Source of the DNA: Aotearoamyces nothofagi
Taxonomy: Eukaryota > Ascomycota > Leotiomycetes > Leotiales > Tympanidaceae
DNA length: 64,000 nucleotides
Assembly (NCBI GenBank): GCA_015345905.1
Contig: JADDTR010000001.1
Coordinates: forward strand, 868,001 to 932,000
Reading direction: 5' to 3'
Below are positions 11,001 through 21,447 of this stretch, piece after piece. The position numbers and the translations under genes are program-made. Numbering within the stretch: position 1 is the stretch's first letter; every line of letters starts with the position of its first letter. Under the pieces are notes generated by a model, which was given only the letters and a program-made list of their open reading frames with translations, was not told the DNA's origin and ran no database searches.

Positions 11001-11680
11001 CAAGCAGCGCTGGAGGGCCGCCGAGTATCGCTAGAAACGCTGGAATGGTTTGTCCAGGGCACACTTGCTGCCACTGCACCCACTGGCCCTCCCACTCCCT
11101 CTGCCACTGCCACGGCCACTCCGCGCTGCACGCTGCACGCTGCCGTCCACTGTCCATCCACTGTCCGTCCACTGTCCGTCCACTAACCACCCTGCCGCCC
11201 TCCCTCCACTACCGTGCCAGAACTCCTCCAACGAGGCGAGAGTGAGCGGGCGGCCGAGTTAGCCCGCCCGTTCACAATCTGGCACTGGGCAACCTCAACT
11301 GGAAGGGCCTTCCTCACCGTCGTGCACCACTGTCGAATGCCTCGTCCGTGACATCCTCTTGTCATCCTGCCTAGAACGCCTGCGTTCAATCTCGCACTCT
11401 ACACGCCGTGTACCGCAGAATGTCCCGAGCCTGATTCTTCTGCTCGCCTTCGCCCACTCGCCAACGCGCTCGGTCGGCCTAGATTACGACCACCACGAAA
11501 CCACGTCGATCGCGCAATCGTCGGAAGATTGCCCTCTTGCGTGTGCCCTCTCCCTCACATCGATGCTGTAGGCCGTGTACCATAGCCTCGAGGCCCATCG
11601 GCGACTGAAGAGCACCGTCTGCGAACCTTCGTGTGAAGAACCCCCCGGTGCTGAAAACACGGGCGACGCTCCGCTGAGCA

Positions 11681-14058
11681 ATGTCGACACCCTCCACAGC
11701 AACTGCGACTCTACCACCCCATCATCCTCACTACGCATACTCCCACCACCAGAACTACCAGCCGAGCAACGGCCCTGGCTATCGAGCCGCGAACCCTCTC
11801 TTAAACGGCGGCAGCCGTCTGGGAGCGTCGTACAATTTCCCCGGGTCGTCGAGTAACCTCACTGCGAACAGTGTGGGCACGGCAAACCCTGCTCGACTAG
11901 ACCAAACCAACACACAAACTACTTCGAAAATCGAGACGCAGAGCCCAGCGATGCCTGCTTCACAATCGTCCTCGGAATCGGCCTCGAAGAAGAGACAACG
12001 GTCTCGAGAGCCCGATTGGCACAGTTTCTACAAAAATGGCCTTCCCAAAGAAGTCATTATCATCGATGACTCCCCCCCGCCTGGGGTATCAGAGTCACTC
12101 GAGCCCTTATCCGCGGCGCCTGTGAATCAATCAGGTCGCCCGGTCGCGGGAGCAAGCGTCAGACACGCAGCCAAGAAGAGGAAGCGTGATGACGCGGGCT
12201 CTGCCTATGACCCAATATATCATCTACAAGACAGAAGATCCAACCTACGAACCCCGCCCTACAAGGACTCCGAGTCGGGGTCCACGATTTCAACTGATCG
12301 CACGACCTCAGCGATACATACCACCGCGGCTACGTCACTGGGGTCGCAATACTCGCAGAACGGTGGGAAGAACGGCTACGAGGCCGACGATGTGCAGCCG
12401 GGACAGAAGCGGAAGAGAGTGGCTACTCGACAGCAGATTGCCAGCGAGGCCAAGAAGAGAGAACTCGAGATCAACGGAGATGCCTTTAGCAACTACAGGC
12501 CACCCCCGCGGCCGCCCGTCAAGGCTGGCGAGGTCAACGTGAAGGTTATGCCAGACGTGGGTAGCCAATTCACGCAAAAGCTGAGCGATACTGACACTAG
12601 AACAGAATTCCTACACCAAGAATAGCAAGGTCGATGATGAAGACGGCCATTATATAGTAGTGCCAGATTCCTCCTTGACAGATAGATGTAAGTTGGTGTC
12701 GAGACGTGGTCGAAAATCATGACTGACACGCCGTAGATCAAGTATCCAGGCTCTTGGGCCAGGGAACTTTTGGAAAAGTCGTCCAAGCGCGGGACAGAAA
12801 ACGAAATGGCGCCGACGTGGCCATCAAGATTATTCGATCTGTACAGAAATACCGTGATGCATCACGCATTGAGCTGCGTGTCTTGTCGACACTCAAAGCT
12901 AACGACGAAGAGAACCGGAACAGATGTATTCACCTGCGGGACTGTTTCGACTACCGGGGCCACATATGCATTGTCATGGACCTGCTTGGACAGAGCGTGT
13001 TTGACTTCCTCAAGAGCAACTCGTTCGTTCCATTTCCGAACAGCCAGATTCAAAGTTTTGCAAGACAGCTCTTCACGAGCGTTGCATGTGAGTCTGCACT
13101 ACAAGCACGGTCTTTCATGGTATATACTAATTGGACGTCTAGTCTTGCATGATCTGAATCTCATCCACACTGACCTGAAACCTGAGAACATCCTCTTGTG
13201 CGACAATGCTTACCAGACTTTCACCTACAACCGGAAGATACCATCTTCCTCTACTGGCGTCTCGCGCCAGGCTGGTCAGCGTAAAGTTCTCCTGGATACA
13301 GAGATCAGACTGATCGATTTTGGCTCCGCAACCTTCCAAGACGAGTATCACTCGTCTGTCGTGTCTACGCGCCACTACCGCGCACCCGAGATCATCCTTG
13401 GGCTTGGATGGTCATATCCTTGCGATATATGGAGTATAGGATGTATTCTCGTGGAATTCTTCACTGGGGATGCACTCTTCCAGACGCACGACAATCTTGA
13501 GCACCTGGCCATGATGGAGGCTGTCTGCGATGGAAAGCTAGACCCGCATCTTATCCAGCAGGTCAACAAGATGGCGAACAGAAGTGCTGGCAACGCGGCT
13601 GCGAAGTAGGTCTCCTGGTACTCGGTGATGATACTGAATGCTAAACTTTATTAGGTACTTCAAGCGCCTAAAGTTAGATTATCCAACACAGGATACTACG
13701 AGGGCCTCCAGAAAGTTTGTCAAGAACATGAAGCGATTACAGGTTAGCCATTGAGTCGATTTCACGTCATTTAGTAGTACTCTAACTGTAATAGGAAATC
13801 ATCCCAAACAACAACACCTTTAGTAGACACTTCCTGGACCTTCTCCGCAAGATCTTTGTCTACGACCCGGCAGATCGTATCACGGCTAAACAGGCATTGC
13901 AACACCCATGGTTCAAGGAGCTTGCAACACCTGATGATGGCACAGAGGCAACAAAAATCAAGTTGCAGCGAGAATTGGAAGCGGCAGAAAAGGAGAAACT
14001 GGATATGCTCCTAAGGGGGAAAAGGGATAGGGATAGGGATAATGGCTACCGCCGCTGA
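11681..14058 (+). CDS. LAMMER (CLK-type) dual-specificity protein kinase
   Basis: Six exons: 11681-12556, 12606-12687, 12737-13087, 13143-13605, 13655-13742 and 13795-14058, giving 707 residues. Relatives are yeast Kns1 and fission-yeast Lkh1, kinases of SR-type and other regulators of growth, splicing and TORC1/Pol III output. The first ~290 residues are disordered with basic, nuclear-signal-like patches ([19 protein letters not shown]). The kinase domain runs from about 320 to 680: GQGTFGKV loop, AIKII lysine, [10 protein letters not shown] catalytic loop (about 444), [21 protein letters not shown] and the family hallmark EHLAMMEAV at about 555-563. It ends with HPWFKEL and a charged tail RGKRDRDRD. 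The HxD of the catalytic loop is HTD, normal for this family. All five introns are 48-56 bases. The start is the first ATG that keeps the low-complexity N-terminus in frame. Confidence 0.95.
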
Positions 14059-16371
14059 AAACAATCCGGCAACATGGGAGAGTAAACGAAGTGTGAATGA
14101 CGGCAGGGCGATATAATGATCAGGCGTCGGGAGGAAGGCGTCTTGCATATCCATCGGCTCTTGTATTGATTCGAATTCCATAGGGGCGCTAGTGGCCCTT
14201 TTGTTTTGAGGTACCATTATCTTGGTCTTGTATCTTGAAAGCGGCCCAACGATGGACTACATCTTGCGCATAGACATAGAGGGATCGAATGGTTATGTCC
14301 TGGAGTAATGGTCAAGCAAACGGAGCAACTTTCATCATATTGCACAAGCCATATTTCCCCCCACGTGACTGGAGTCCGGTTCCATAATAAGCCAAGCTGA
14401 GCCACCTGATATTGACGGGCAGGGTGAGCTCTTGGGAGCAAGGATCACCCTCGGCACCCATGAGGTCTCGCCCACCACACTACCCGAAGCAGAAGGCAGA
14501 AGCGGGCCGTGATGCGCTCCGAGCCTTCTTCCTCTCAGCAGCCCACGCCGAGCTAGATTCCTGGCTGGCCGGCTGGCTGGCTGGCTGGCTGGCTGGCTGT
14601 AATCAGATCACAACGCCATCCCGGATACCGGCCGAGGTGGGAGATGGGAGGTGGGAGTCTGGGAGTCTGGGAGTCTGGGATGTTGGGATGTTGAAGTACT
14701 CGCCACGGACGAGAGGGTGATGGGGGGGCGAGGATGAGGGGATAGGATGAGAGGATGAGGGGATGAGAAGGAGAGGAGAGGAGAGGACTCTTTCCAGTTG
14801 CAGGTGACGTGTACTACCTAACGGTGCCGCGCAGTGCCGCATGGCAGCGCTCCTACCGAGCGCGTACGAGGAGAGGACACGGTCGAGGAGAGCTCGGACC
14901 GCGCCACCGGCAGGAAGGGGATCTGGATAGGGGCAGGGCTGGCCGCCGGATGGCGGAGCCGTCAGCGCGGACGCACAGACAGACGACGGCGCGCGAGGCG
15001 CTGATGAGATCTCGGATAGCGGGACGTGGTATGTATGTGTATGTATGTGTGTGTTGCGATAATGGAATAGAGATGTTGAAAAGACTAGATTGCATTGCAT
15101 TGCATATCAGTCCTGTCTTCCCCTTCTTTAAAAATATATATATATATAAATACCGAAACGGTGCACGTTTCTCCTTCGGCTACTGGGCTACTATTGTAGA
15201 GGTGAATACACAAAGATACTCTAAGGATGTTATAAGACAGTATATATAATATAATATATATATACAATGGCAGGATATAATCTACTCTACAGATAGCCAG
15301 CCAGATCCGAATACACTCGAAGGAGCCGAGATCCCTAGCGGAGGCAGAAAGAGATTTATATATATTATGCGACATATCGATAACCAAGGGACGTTTGAGA
15401 TTCCCCGCAAGATGACGCTGAGAGGCCCAAAGGACAAGCCGCGATGCGAGTCTGAGAGAATGAAGAGCCCCCCGCCCGGCTTTGCACAACTGTCATATCC
15501 CGCCCCACAGCTTCCGGTTTTGGATTTTTCCCCCAAAACTTGGCGCGGACGATAGAAATCGCTCCCCTCTGAATCTCCAATGAAAGCTCCAGGAAGACAT
15601 TCTCGGCATTTCATGGAGCTACTCTCTCACCAAAACACGCGTCTTGTGGTAATTTACAGGTTTTTTTTGAAAGCAGCCTTGGGCTCTGGGCTATTTGCAC
15701 AAAGACGGAGAGGCTATAGTTGAAAACTTATCAGATATCGATACTAGTACTTGCCATTGATAGTCTATCCAAATTTACAGTACCTACTTGCATATTAACC
15801 AGGGGGTGAATATGCAATATTGTATTCTAATAGACAATCATATGCTGCTGCAATTCGTTGAGTGGAGCTTCGTTGTAGCCGATGCCGAATTGTGTCCGGT
15901 TATACTAGTGAGAGTGTAGGTTCTACAAACACCATTTGAATTCCATCTAGAAGAGGATGTATATCCTTGAGATCTGGGGAGTTGGGTGATTCAAGTAGGA
16001 GGAAATCTAATGGTTGCTTCTTTGGTAAACTATAGGAGTTGTAGATCTAGATTTGAGGTTTAGTTGTATAGGATGGGCACTGATAGTCTGCGAAATTAGC
16101 CTTTGTTTCTGGTAAAGGCCCTAGGTGTAAACAACTACTCATCTGTGATGACTGCCACTGAAATTCTGCTGTGGGCAGAGCCCATCCTAGAGGTATGAAT
16201 ACCAATATGATATATAACGAGACAGGCGAGAACAGCAGCAGCAATGAAACTTTCATGCCCACTTGGCCACAAAAAATGTCAGAAGTGTGGATTATTATCT
16301 ACTAAACTGTACCTTTAACCATTGCAGTTATTTGGAATAGTTCTGAGGTGATCAGGTGTCTGGGAATTTGA
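14059..16371. other. Intergenic region, no gene recognised
   Basis: The first part is 3' flank of the kinase. Around 14560-14600 there is a CTGG microsatellite, and around 14640-14700 repeated TGGGAGTC followed by GGGATG. From 15100 to 15370 the DNA is AT-rich with TATATA runs; 15640-16370 is moderately AT-rich with stops in all frames. Nothing coding is supported. Confidence 0.55.
14561..14598 (+). repeat. CTGG/GGCT tetranucleotide microsatellite
   Basis: About nine tandem GGCT units. Confidence 0.85.
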
Positions 16372-17911
16372 CTACAGCGCAGGGCTCATGGAACGAGACT
16401 AGGATAAAAATATATGCTTATTGTACGCTATGTGTTATGAGTAACCTCTACTTACTGGAGGCTTTGGTTTACTCGCTAAGGGTATAGGGGGCGGGCCTGA
16501 TCCCGTCTCTGCATACCCAGACAAGCCAGGCTTCTTTTTGGGTGGTGGAGGCGGTGCCTTCTTGAATTTTGGCACAGGTGTAGAAGTGTTATCTTCCATG
16601 ACTATAGGACCGTCTTCCACCTCTTGGGGAGGTTGTGTCGGGCCATGGTTGGCAGCACTGTAGCCGGCAGCCTTATCGGTGATACCATACTTCGTATTCA
16701 GCGCATTGGCTGATTTCCAGCCAGAGGCAACTTGATCGCCGTGACGTTCGCGAAAATTATTTGCTGTCGAAGCAGCATTGCGTGCATCAGAGAGCGAAAC
16801 TGAATAGGGATCTTTATGAAAGGACGATGCCGTTCGAAGAGCAGCTTGTTTCTCGGCCCAGGTTGTTCCTTGAGTGGCCGACTCAGGTTTAGGAGATGAT
16901 GTGCCAAAGCGTGAAAAACGCGATTGGAGTTCATCTAGCTGGGAATTACTAGGTTTGACATTGTCCATAGCCGGCGGTTGAGGAGAGTGTGCTGCTATCG
17001 ATTTTGTCGGAGATGCTGTCGATGATCTGGGAGGCGGAAGTGCTGGCCTGCCGCTACTTGAAGGAGATGGTGACCGATATTCTGAGCCAATACCAAACCC
17101 TGGGACCGAGACCCCTGCCTGGCCGAGTCTATTTAAGGAGCCCTGGTTTAGCATGCCTTTATGTGCGGGTGGCTCTGCTATCGCGGCTCTATATGTGGGA
17201 GGTGGTGATATAGCACCAGGCCCTGGATTGGAGTTTTGTCTGGGGGGCAGTCTGGGCGGAAGGTTCGGCTTAAGTGCCATGGCAGAATTCCTCCCATCGG
17301 CGCCATCTTTTCTCCCTGGTGGCGGCGGAAGATGAGCAGTGGAAAGCCCAGTGGTATCCACTCGGTATGGCATAGGTGGTGGTGGAGGCCCATCTGTTTC
17401 CTCTTCCATTTGTGCTCGCTCCTCCATTTCCCTGGCCCTTCTTGCTGATTCTATCTCCGAGTGTGTAAGAGGAGCACCTAAGCCACTTCTGTCCGGTGAT
17501 AGTTGATTTGGAAGCGCTGCAGGACCGTGATAGTTGACATTCTTTGGTGGCGGACCAAACGCGGAAGGGTCCTTTAGTGCCGACAGTGGTTGCGAGACAT
17601 GTTCCTCTCGGGGTTCCGACTCTCTCTCTTTTCCCATTAATTTGGCCTGTGTTGGCCAGTTAGCTGAATATTTAAGAACATAAAATGGATAGCTGTAGTA
17701 CCACTTGACCGAAGCCTTTGAAATCACCACGCCAGCTCTCCTTCCCTCCATCCTTTCCTTTTGGATGCCACCCTCCGCTCCTAGTCGAGCTCACTCCGCT
17801 TGATATACGATTCCTTATGCCGAAGCCGGATATTGACCCCGATTTCGAGTCTGACATCGTTGTACGTGGTCTCTTGACAATAATGTCGGTTTGAGTGAGG
17901 AACTGTGGCAT
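16372..17911 (-). CDS. AIM3-like proline-rich actin-patch protein
   Basis: Exons on the minus strand: 17911-17705, 17646-16456 and 16398-16372, giving 474 residues. A family mark is the early DPSAFGPPPKNV motif. Further on are PPPPPMPYRVD, LPPRLPPR (an SH3-ligand-like run), SPPPTYRAA, a LNQGSLNRLGQAGVSVPGFG block, DELQSRFSRFG and NTKYGITDKAAGY near the C-terminus, then a polyproline tail KAPPPPPKKKPG. Yeast Aim3 binds the BAR protein Rvs167 at cortical actin patches, so a role in endocytosis is likely by family. The first splice uses a non-consensus GTGGTA donor but keeps the frame and has a good GCTAAC branch. The last intron (GTAAGT..TAG, 57 bases) gives a C-terminus SRSMSPAL; if it is retained the protein ends six codons later as VSRGYS at 16435. 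The start could instead be the internal Met at 17857. Confidence 0.78.
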
Positions 17912-18479
17912 GTCGAAGGCGTTATCTTATCTAATAGAATCTGGCCTGAAATTCCAGGCACGTAATTTAATGGCCGATATAGGAAGTTACCACGAGTCTT
18001 CCTCTATCTTCGAGCTGTTCAACGATGCAGCCGCTCAATGTGACTTTTTGATCACCTAAAATCTTCGAATTTATTATTTTACTAGTCTGACGTCTCATAA
18101 AAAAGTATAACTTCTCATAGAACTATGCCTATCCTGTCCCGGGGAAGATGTCAATATTCTCTTCGCTGTTTCATTGTGCTTGGAGGTTCAGGGTTCAAAG
18201 ACTTGTTGGACGGGAAGGATCTATGCAGCTTGAGGGTCCTTCTACAATAACACAACTTTATCATTGTTCTAGCGATGGCAAGAGCTCTATGGAATTTTGG
18301 TGTGCTGTTCTCGTGCGATCTCCAATCCAGGCCTATCATCAACACACCGTTACCACGGAGGTTCATTTGTCCTATGTCTACCTACCTCCTGAATATTTTA
18401 TTCATCACTAGCTATTCAGACAATTCCTCGACCCTAAATACCACCACCCCCACCACCAATTTGAACAAGGAAGGCCCAG
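17912..18479. promoter_or_regulatory. Shared divergent upstream region of AIM3-like and Pth11-like genes
   Basis: About 570 bases between two divergently oriented starts. An open frame at 18148-18411 has no recognisable content. No specific binding site was identified. Confidence 0.45.
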
Positions 18480-19935
18480 ATGGCGCCCATCATCAAGGAC
18501 ACAATTAGTTCCCGCTCAGAGCTTAATCATGGACCTCGGATGCTCACGATAAGCACATTATTGATGGCCGTGGGACTAGCAGCGGTTTCCGCTCGCGTGT
18601 ATGTGCGTATCTATATGCTTCGATCCATTGGATGGGATGATTACACTATTTTGCTAGCTATGGTATGTACTATATACTATAGCGGGCGAGGAACGAGCAC
18701 AATAACATCTACAGGCCTTGTCAATCATCGGATTTGCGTTCAGCATATTGGAAGTCATGAATGGCATGGGCCATAAATCAGCAGACCTTTCACACTTGTC
18801 AATCACGGACACTCTATGGTGGGATTTTCTCGTGATGCTGACCTACCTGTGGGCAGCAACAATAAGCAAAATTTCCATTGCGCTATTCTTGCTCCGTTTT
18901 GCACCTTCTATATTCTACCAGCGATTCTTGTGGGGATGCATTATATTCTTGATGTTTTACAGTACTCTGTACTTCTCAACAAGTTTGTTGCAGTGCAACC
19001 CTTTGGGGGGTGTATGGGACAAATCTTTAAATGCCCATTGTTACCCGCACTCTACCATACAAGGCCTCTCTTACTTTTACATTAGTAGGCGTTTGTGAGA
19101 TTAAACTGATGCTTACGCTGACAATATTGCAGCATCAAGTCTTGCTACCAACATCGTCTTTTCTCTGCTACCTATTCCAATGCTTTGGTGTGTCAAGATC
19201 GGAAGACGGACGAAAGTTGTCATTGCTGGAATTATGAGCCTAGGTTTCATGTACATATACCGTTAGACATAATTCTGTACGTGAGCTCACATTCATCACA
19301 GTGCCGCCGCTTCGAGTGCCGTCGAGATATATTATGATAGCCGACCAGGAGATTATCTTTCTAAGGCTAGTAACGTCACAACCTGCAGGGTGGTCGAATG
19401 CAATGTCTGCATTCTTGCAGCATCAATGCCGTGCTTGATGCCATTTTATAAGAAGCTCATAAAGAACAACCTACTATCTTCCGCCACCTCTAACCGTTCT
19501 CGTAAGCAGACCTCGGTGCTCGATGACGGGCAGAATAGAAAGCAGAGAAGACAAAGCTTGCTACTTGAAGCAGGCGACAGTGTAGAGTACGACTGGGCGT
19601 ATCAGTCATATTTCGAGCTTACAGAGGATATCGAGGAAGAGACGCCAGCAAGAATTCCTAGAGTGGTTTTCGGAGGGAAGATATTACCAAGAGAGATACC
19701 GGTGGACGATGCGAAGCTAATGTACGCCCATGCTACCCGTTATATCGAGCGACCGGGGACAAAACTACTTCAGAGGGAATCCCACAAGAATATCAAAATG
19801 ATTGCAAGGACGAGAGAGAGTAGTATGGTATCCCAAAGACCTCTACCAGAGGATGAAGACGTGTCGACTATGTATGCAAAACACCGCCACTCTTATGCAG
19901 GCAAGGAGAGTAACAAGTACAGAGAGGAGGATTAA
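18480..19935 (+). CDS. Pth11-like integral membrane protein (fungal rhodopsin domain)
   Basis: Exons 18480-18662, 18715-19084, 19133-19250 and 19302-19935, giving 434 residues. The N-terminal ~290 residues carry about seven hydrophobic segments in the order of the fungal rhodopsin/SAT4-Pth11 fold: MLTISTLLMAVGLAAVSARV, WDDYTILLAM (the family WDD motif), ALSIIGFAFSILEVM, LWWDFLVMLTYLWAAT, ISIALFLLRFAP, FLWGCIIFLMFYSTLYF with LLQCNPLGGVWD, and IVFSLLPIPMLWCVKIGRRT. CRVVECNVCILAASMP closes the membrane part, and a charged cytoplasmic tail of about 150 residues follows. Family members are putative G-protein-coupled sensors; Magnaporthe Pth11 senses surfaces. The ligand is unknown. There is no N-terminal CFEM domain. 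The exon 2/3 junction (YFYI-T-SSLATN) is the least certain join. Confidence 0.85.
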
Positions 19936-20189
19936 GCTTTCTGCTGGTAGTTCTTGTAGTAATGACTACTGTGTTTGCAATATAGAGGGTACAAACGTGC
20001 TGAAATCTCTTGATTGAATGAATGCTGGTGGTATCTGTGGTATAGCTGTGATGCCTGAGGTTGCAGTCTGATTGCAATTGATCATTCTCGATTCTGTCGC
20101 GTAAACATTGAATGGACGTCGCGTCTCCCTTGCGAACGTCCTGGCGCAAACGGTGTTACCCCGCCATTCTAGAGATATCTCATTCAATA

Positions 20190-21300
20190 ATGGCGGCATC
20201 TGCCAATTCAAGTACGGCCCTACTTACAGAGCACCTGCGCCATACTCCGGTTGTGAGTTGGATTGTTCAAGAGCCTCGTGCAGTTACTGACCATCGCTTA
20301 GAGCTTGATAGACGACATTATAAACAGCATTAACACGCTGAGCTACAAGGCTGTTGGGGCTGTAGAACAAGGCCTACTTGCAGCATCTCCATCAAGTCTA
20401 GGATATGTGCTTCCAGAAGACGAGAGCGAGGCACGGGCGGTGGAGGAGAAAATGAAGCTCGAGATTGAAAATGGTGTACATCAATTAGAGACTTTACTTG
20501 AAGCAACGATAGATAAGAATTTCGACAAGATGGAGGTCTTTGCTTTGAGGTCTATAATTGCGATACCGGAAGATCTGGGTGACTGGATCAGGTTACGGCA
20601 TTACGAGGTATTTATTTGTATTAAGACATACCACAGCAACACCACATACTGACAGAATTCTGCATAGGGCCTCAATTTTATACTCTCCCCAGACGCCCCT
20701 ACAGTAGAATCAATAACACTCCAACGACAAAAATTCCAAGAAACACAACGACTTCACCACCTTCTTTCCTCCGAAGCTTCCAAAAATGCTGCCCTCATCT
20801 CTCGTCTTAAATCTCTCCGCTCCTTGCCAGATACAAGCAACAAAATCCCAAAAGAAGAAGAGCAATCTTCGGACAGCCAGCCTCCTTATCCCAGTTTTGG
20901 CTTCCTGGAAAACAAAGGAGATCTCGCCGATGGTAGTGCTGATACACCACTCACCACCACTACGGGATTTGCTTTAAGTCAACTGCCGTCTTTGAAAGCG
21001 TTATTGGCTGAGCTGCGGCCGCAGATGAAGACTCTTTCCGAGAAGTCAAAGGCTAACCCGAATGTTGTGGTAGATGGGATGGAGAAGAGTTGGAGGAAGG
21101 ATAGGGTGGAGTATATCGAGTCACAGACGAGGCGCCATCTTGAAAATGTTAGTGGATTGGAATTGGGCAAGCATGGGGAGATTAGGGACGGCGAGTGGCA
21201 AGGAGAGGGGAGAAAACTAGGCAAGGTCGAGGTGGAAGACTTGGAAAAAGTAGTTGCAATGGTAGGTGGTAATGGAGACGTGATGGACGAAGCCCCTTAA
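20190..21300 (+). CDS. MTW1: Kinetochore protein Mis12/Mtw1
   Basis: Exons 20190-20252, 20302-20607 and 20668-21300, giving 333 residues. This is the Mis12/Mtw1 subunit of the MIND (Mis12) complex, which links centromeric chromatin to the Ndc80 microtubule binder. The diagnostic N-terminus is TALLTEHLRHTPVSLIDDIINSIN, then YKAVGAVEQGLL and GYVLPEDESEARA, followed by a coiled-coil-like region with EIENGVHQLETLLEATIDKNFDKME and a long helical C-terminal half. Intron 1 splits HTPV from SLID with a GTGAGT donor. An in-frame upstream ATG at 20112 would add 26 residues, but the family starts close to TELLTEHL, so 20190 was chosen. The C-terminal ~130 residues are Ser/Thr- and Lys/Glu-rich and weakly conserved. 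Confidence 0.9.
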
Positions 21301-21447
21301 TGCTATTGGATACTCGGTTATATGGAGTAACGGAAGGGGCGTTATGGGTAGGACACTTGACACTAGGTAGTCGGGGGAGGGTATCATGAATTATTATATT
21401 CTATTATTATGAACATCCAGAATAGCGCATCAGGATATCTTAATGTA

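Larger units (their letters stand above)
9123..11680. other. GC-rich intergenic region upstream of the LAMMER kinase
   Basis: About 2.6 kb. Long overlapping open frames on both strands (for example 10269-10907 plus and 10055-10531 minus) are low-complexity products of GC and repeat content, with no recognised domain. It holds two palindromes near 10.6 kb, a GGGAT tract (about 10305-10335), short AGCAC tandem units near 10858-10880 and a degenerate tandem block at 10901-11000. The pyrimidine-rich part from about 11280 is likely the kinase promoter and leader. Confidence 0.55.
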
